Assembly: GCA_003232175.1 (NCBI GenBank) | Contig: QILX01000177.1 | Span: 1-5,586, forward strand | DNA: 5,586 nt | Origin: Hyphomicrobiales bacterium | GTDB lineage: Bacteria; Pseudomonadota; Alphaproteobacteria; Rhizobiales; SZUA-8 | Direction of reading: 5' to 3' | Part shown: positions 4,984-5,586 of the stretch, one piece after another | How the letters are laid out: each line of letters opens with the position of its first letter | Position numbering within the stretch: the stretch's first letter is position 1 | Translations under genes and position numbers: made by a program | The notes under the pieces: generated by a model | Told to the model about the DNA's origin: nothing | The model's database searches: none | Seen by the model: only the letters and a program-made list of their open reading frames with translations

Positions 4984-5586
4984 GTGGCGCGTACATCAAT
5001 AAGAAAACGTTTGTGGAATCGCGTATTGAGCGCTGATTCAAGTGTCGATGCGGGCATGTTCGGCCTCGCTGGCTGGCTGGGCAACAAATGGACTTCATAT
5101 ACCGAATTCACCGACAGAATGCGGGTGTGGGGGGTGCGCCGCCTAATTGTCGATGCAACCTCCAATGCGCTTACCGCCGGAACCGCGGCTGTAGTCCTTA
5201 TTTACGCCTGGGGCCTGCCCGATGCCCCCAGCGAGAAGCTGCTTTACTCCGGCGCCCAGCAATACAGTGTCGTCTTTACCGATGCCAACGGTACCTATCT
5301 GGGCCGCCGCGGCGTGCTGCACTCCAACGCCGTGCCGCTGGATGAAATCCCCGACCATGTCATCGAAGCGGTTCTGGCAACTGAAGACGCCCGCTTTTAC
5401 GAACATTTCGGCATCGACATTTTGGGAACAATTCGCGCACTTGTGGCAAACGTCCAGGCCAACGACATCGTCCAGGGCGGTTCGACCCTGACCCAACAGG
5501 TGGCCAAGAACCTGTTCCTGACCCCTGAACGCTCGCTGCGGCGGAAAATCAAAGAAGCGTTTTTTTCGCTGTGGATGGAAGCGCGG
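4984..5586 (+). CDS. Class A penicillin-binding protein (PBP1A-type), N-terminal part, cut by window edge
   Basis: From GTG 4984 the frame is open for 201 codons to the right edge; a stop at 4978-4980 precedes it. Class A PBPs are inner-membrane enzymes that polymerise (GT51 domain) and cross-link (transpeptidase domain) peptidoglycan. There is a cytoplasmic basic N-terminus (1-53), a transmembrane helix (about 54-76, TAGTAAVVLIYAWG) and then the GT51 domain. Motif 1, ATEDARFYEHFGID (132-145), has the catalytic Glu134; motif 2 is QGGSTLTQQVAKNLFL (164-179); motif 3 begins at RRKIKEAFFSLWMEA (186-200). The transpeptidase domain lies outside the window. GTG was chosen because it is the first start after the stop and has a GGATAG site 5 bases upstream. 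TTG at 5011 and ATG at 5056 are alternatives that would shorten the cytoplasmic tail. Assignment to PBP1A rather than another class A subgroup is moderate. Confidence 0.9.
   Translation, partial: MARTSIRKRLWNRVLSADSSVDAGMFGLAGWLGNKWTSYTEFTDRMRVWGVRRLIVDATSNALTAGTAAVVLIYAWGLPDAPSEKLLYSGAQQYSVVFTDANGTYLGRRGVLHSNAVPLDEIPDHVIEAVLATEDARFYEHFGIDILGTIRALVANVQANDIVQGGSTLTQQVAKNLFLTPERSLRRKIKEAFFSLWMEAR

Noticed and set aside
4907..5165. Minus-strand small frames upstream of ycgN (63 and 65 codons)
   Set aside because: They overlap the start of the PBP gene on the other strand and have no recognisable features.
5088..5491. Plus-strand frames within the PBP region (85 and 89 codons) and a minus-strand frame of 117 codons
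   Set aside because: They are out of frame with the GT51 motifs, which are continuous in the frame from 4984.

Overview
The window looks like an alphaproteobacterial chromosome, most likely Hyphomicrobiales or a relative. This rests on three things seen in the protein sequences: a head-gene block in the order of the Rhodobacter capsulatus gene transfer agent (RcGTA), a YcgN-type cysteine-cluster protein with an alphaproteobacterial flavour, and a class A penicillin-binding protein. The genus cannot be fixed from this sequence. No RNA gene, insertion sequence, integrase, attachment site or CRISPR array is visible.

From 1 to 4256, everything is read on the minus strand, so transcription runs right to left. 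The order is a TerS-like HTH protein (3777-4256), the large terminase (about 2513-3799), an HK97-type portal (1260-2495), a short membrane protein in the g3.5 slot (1075-1263), an unrecognised 63-residue ORF (887-1078), the prohead protease (216-902) and the N-terminus of the major capsid protein (1-200, continuing off the left edge). The genes overlap by a few bases or lie 15-17 bases apart, as expected for one translationally coupled head-assembly operon. TerS and TerL package DNA through the portal, the protease matures the capsid, and the capsid forms the shell. Gene order, gene sizes and the absence of phage lysogeny genes favour a GTA or domesticated prophage over an active phage, but the window holds only its first part.

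From 4257 to 4350 lies the control region of this operon. It has a good sigma70-like promoter on the minus strand, an imperfect inverted repeat bracketing its -10 box, and two helically phased A-tracts upstream that fall inside the 3' end of the neighbouring gene.

From 4351 to 4914 is a YcgN-family (UPF0260) cysteine-cluster protein on the minus strand, whose stop codon lies in the GTA -35 box. After a 69-base divergent intergenic region, a class A penicillin-binding protein starts on the plus strand at about 4984 and runs off the right edge after the first glycosyltransferase (GT51) motifs. The last two look like ordinary host genes flanking the GTA locus.
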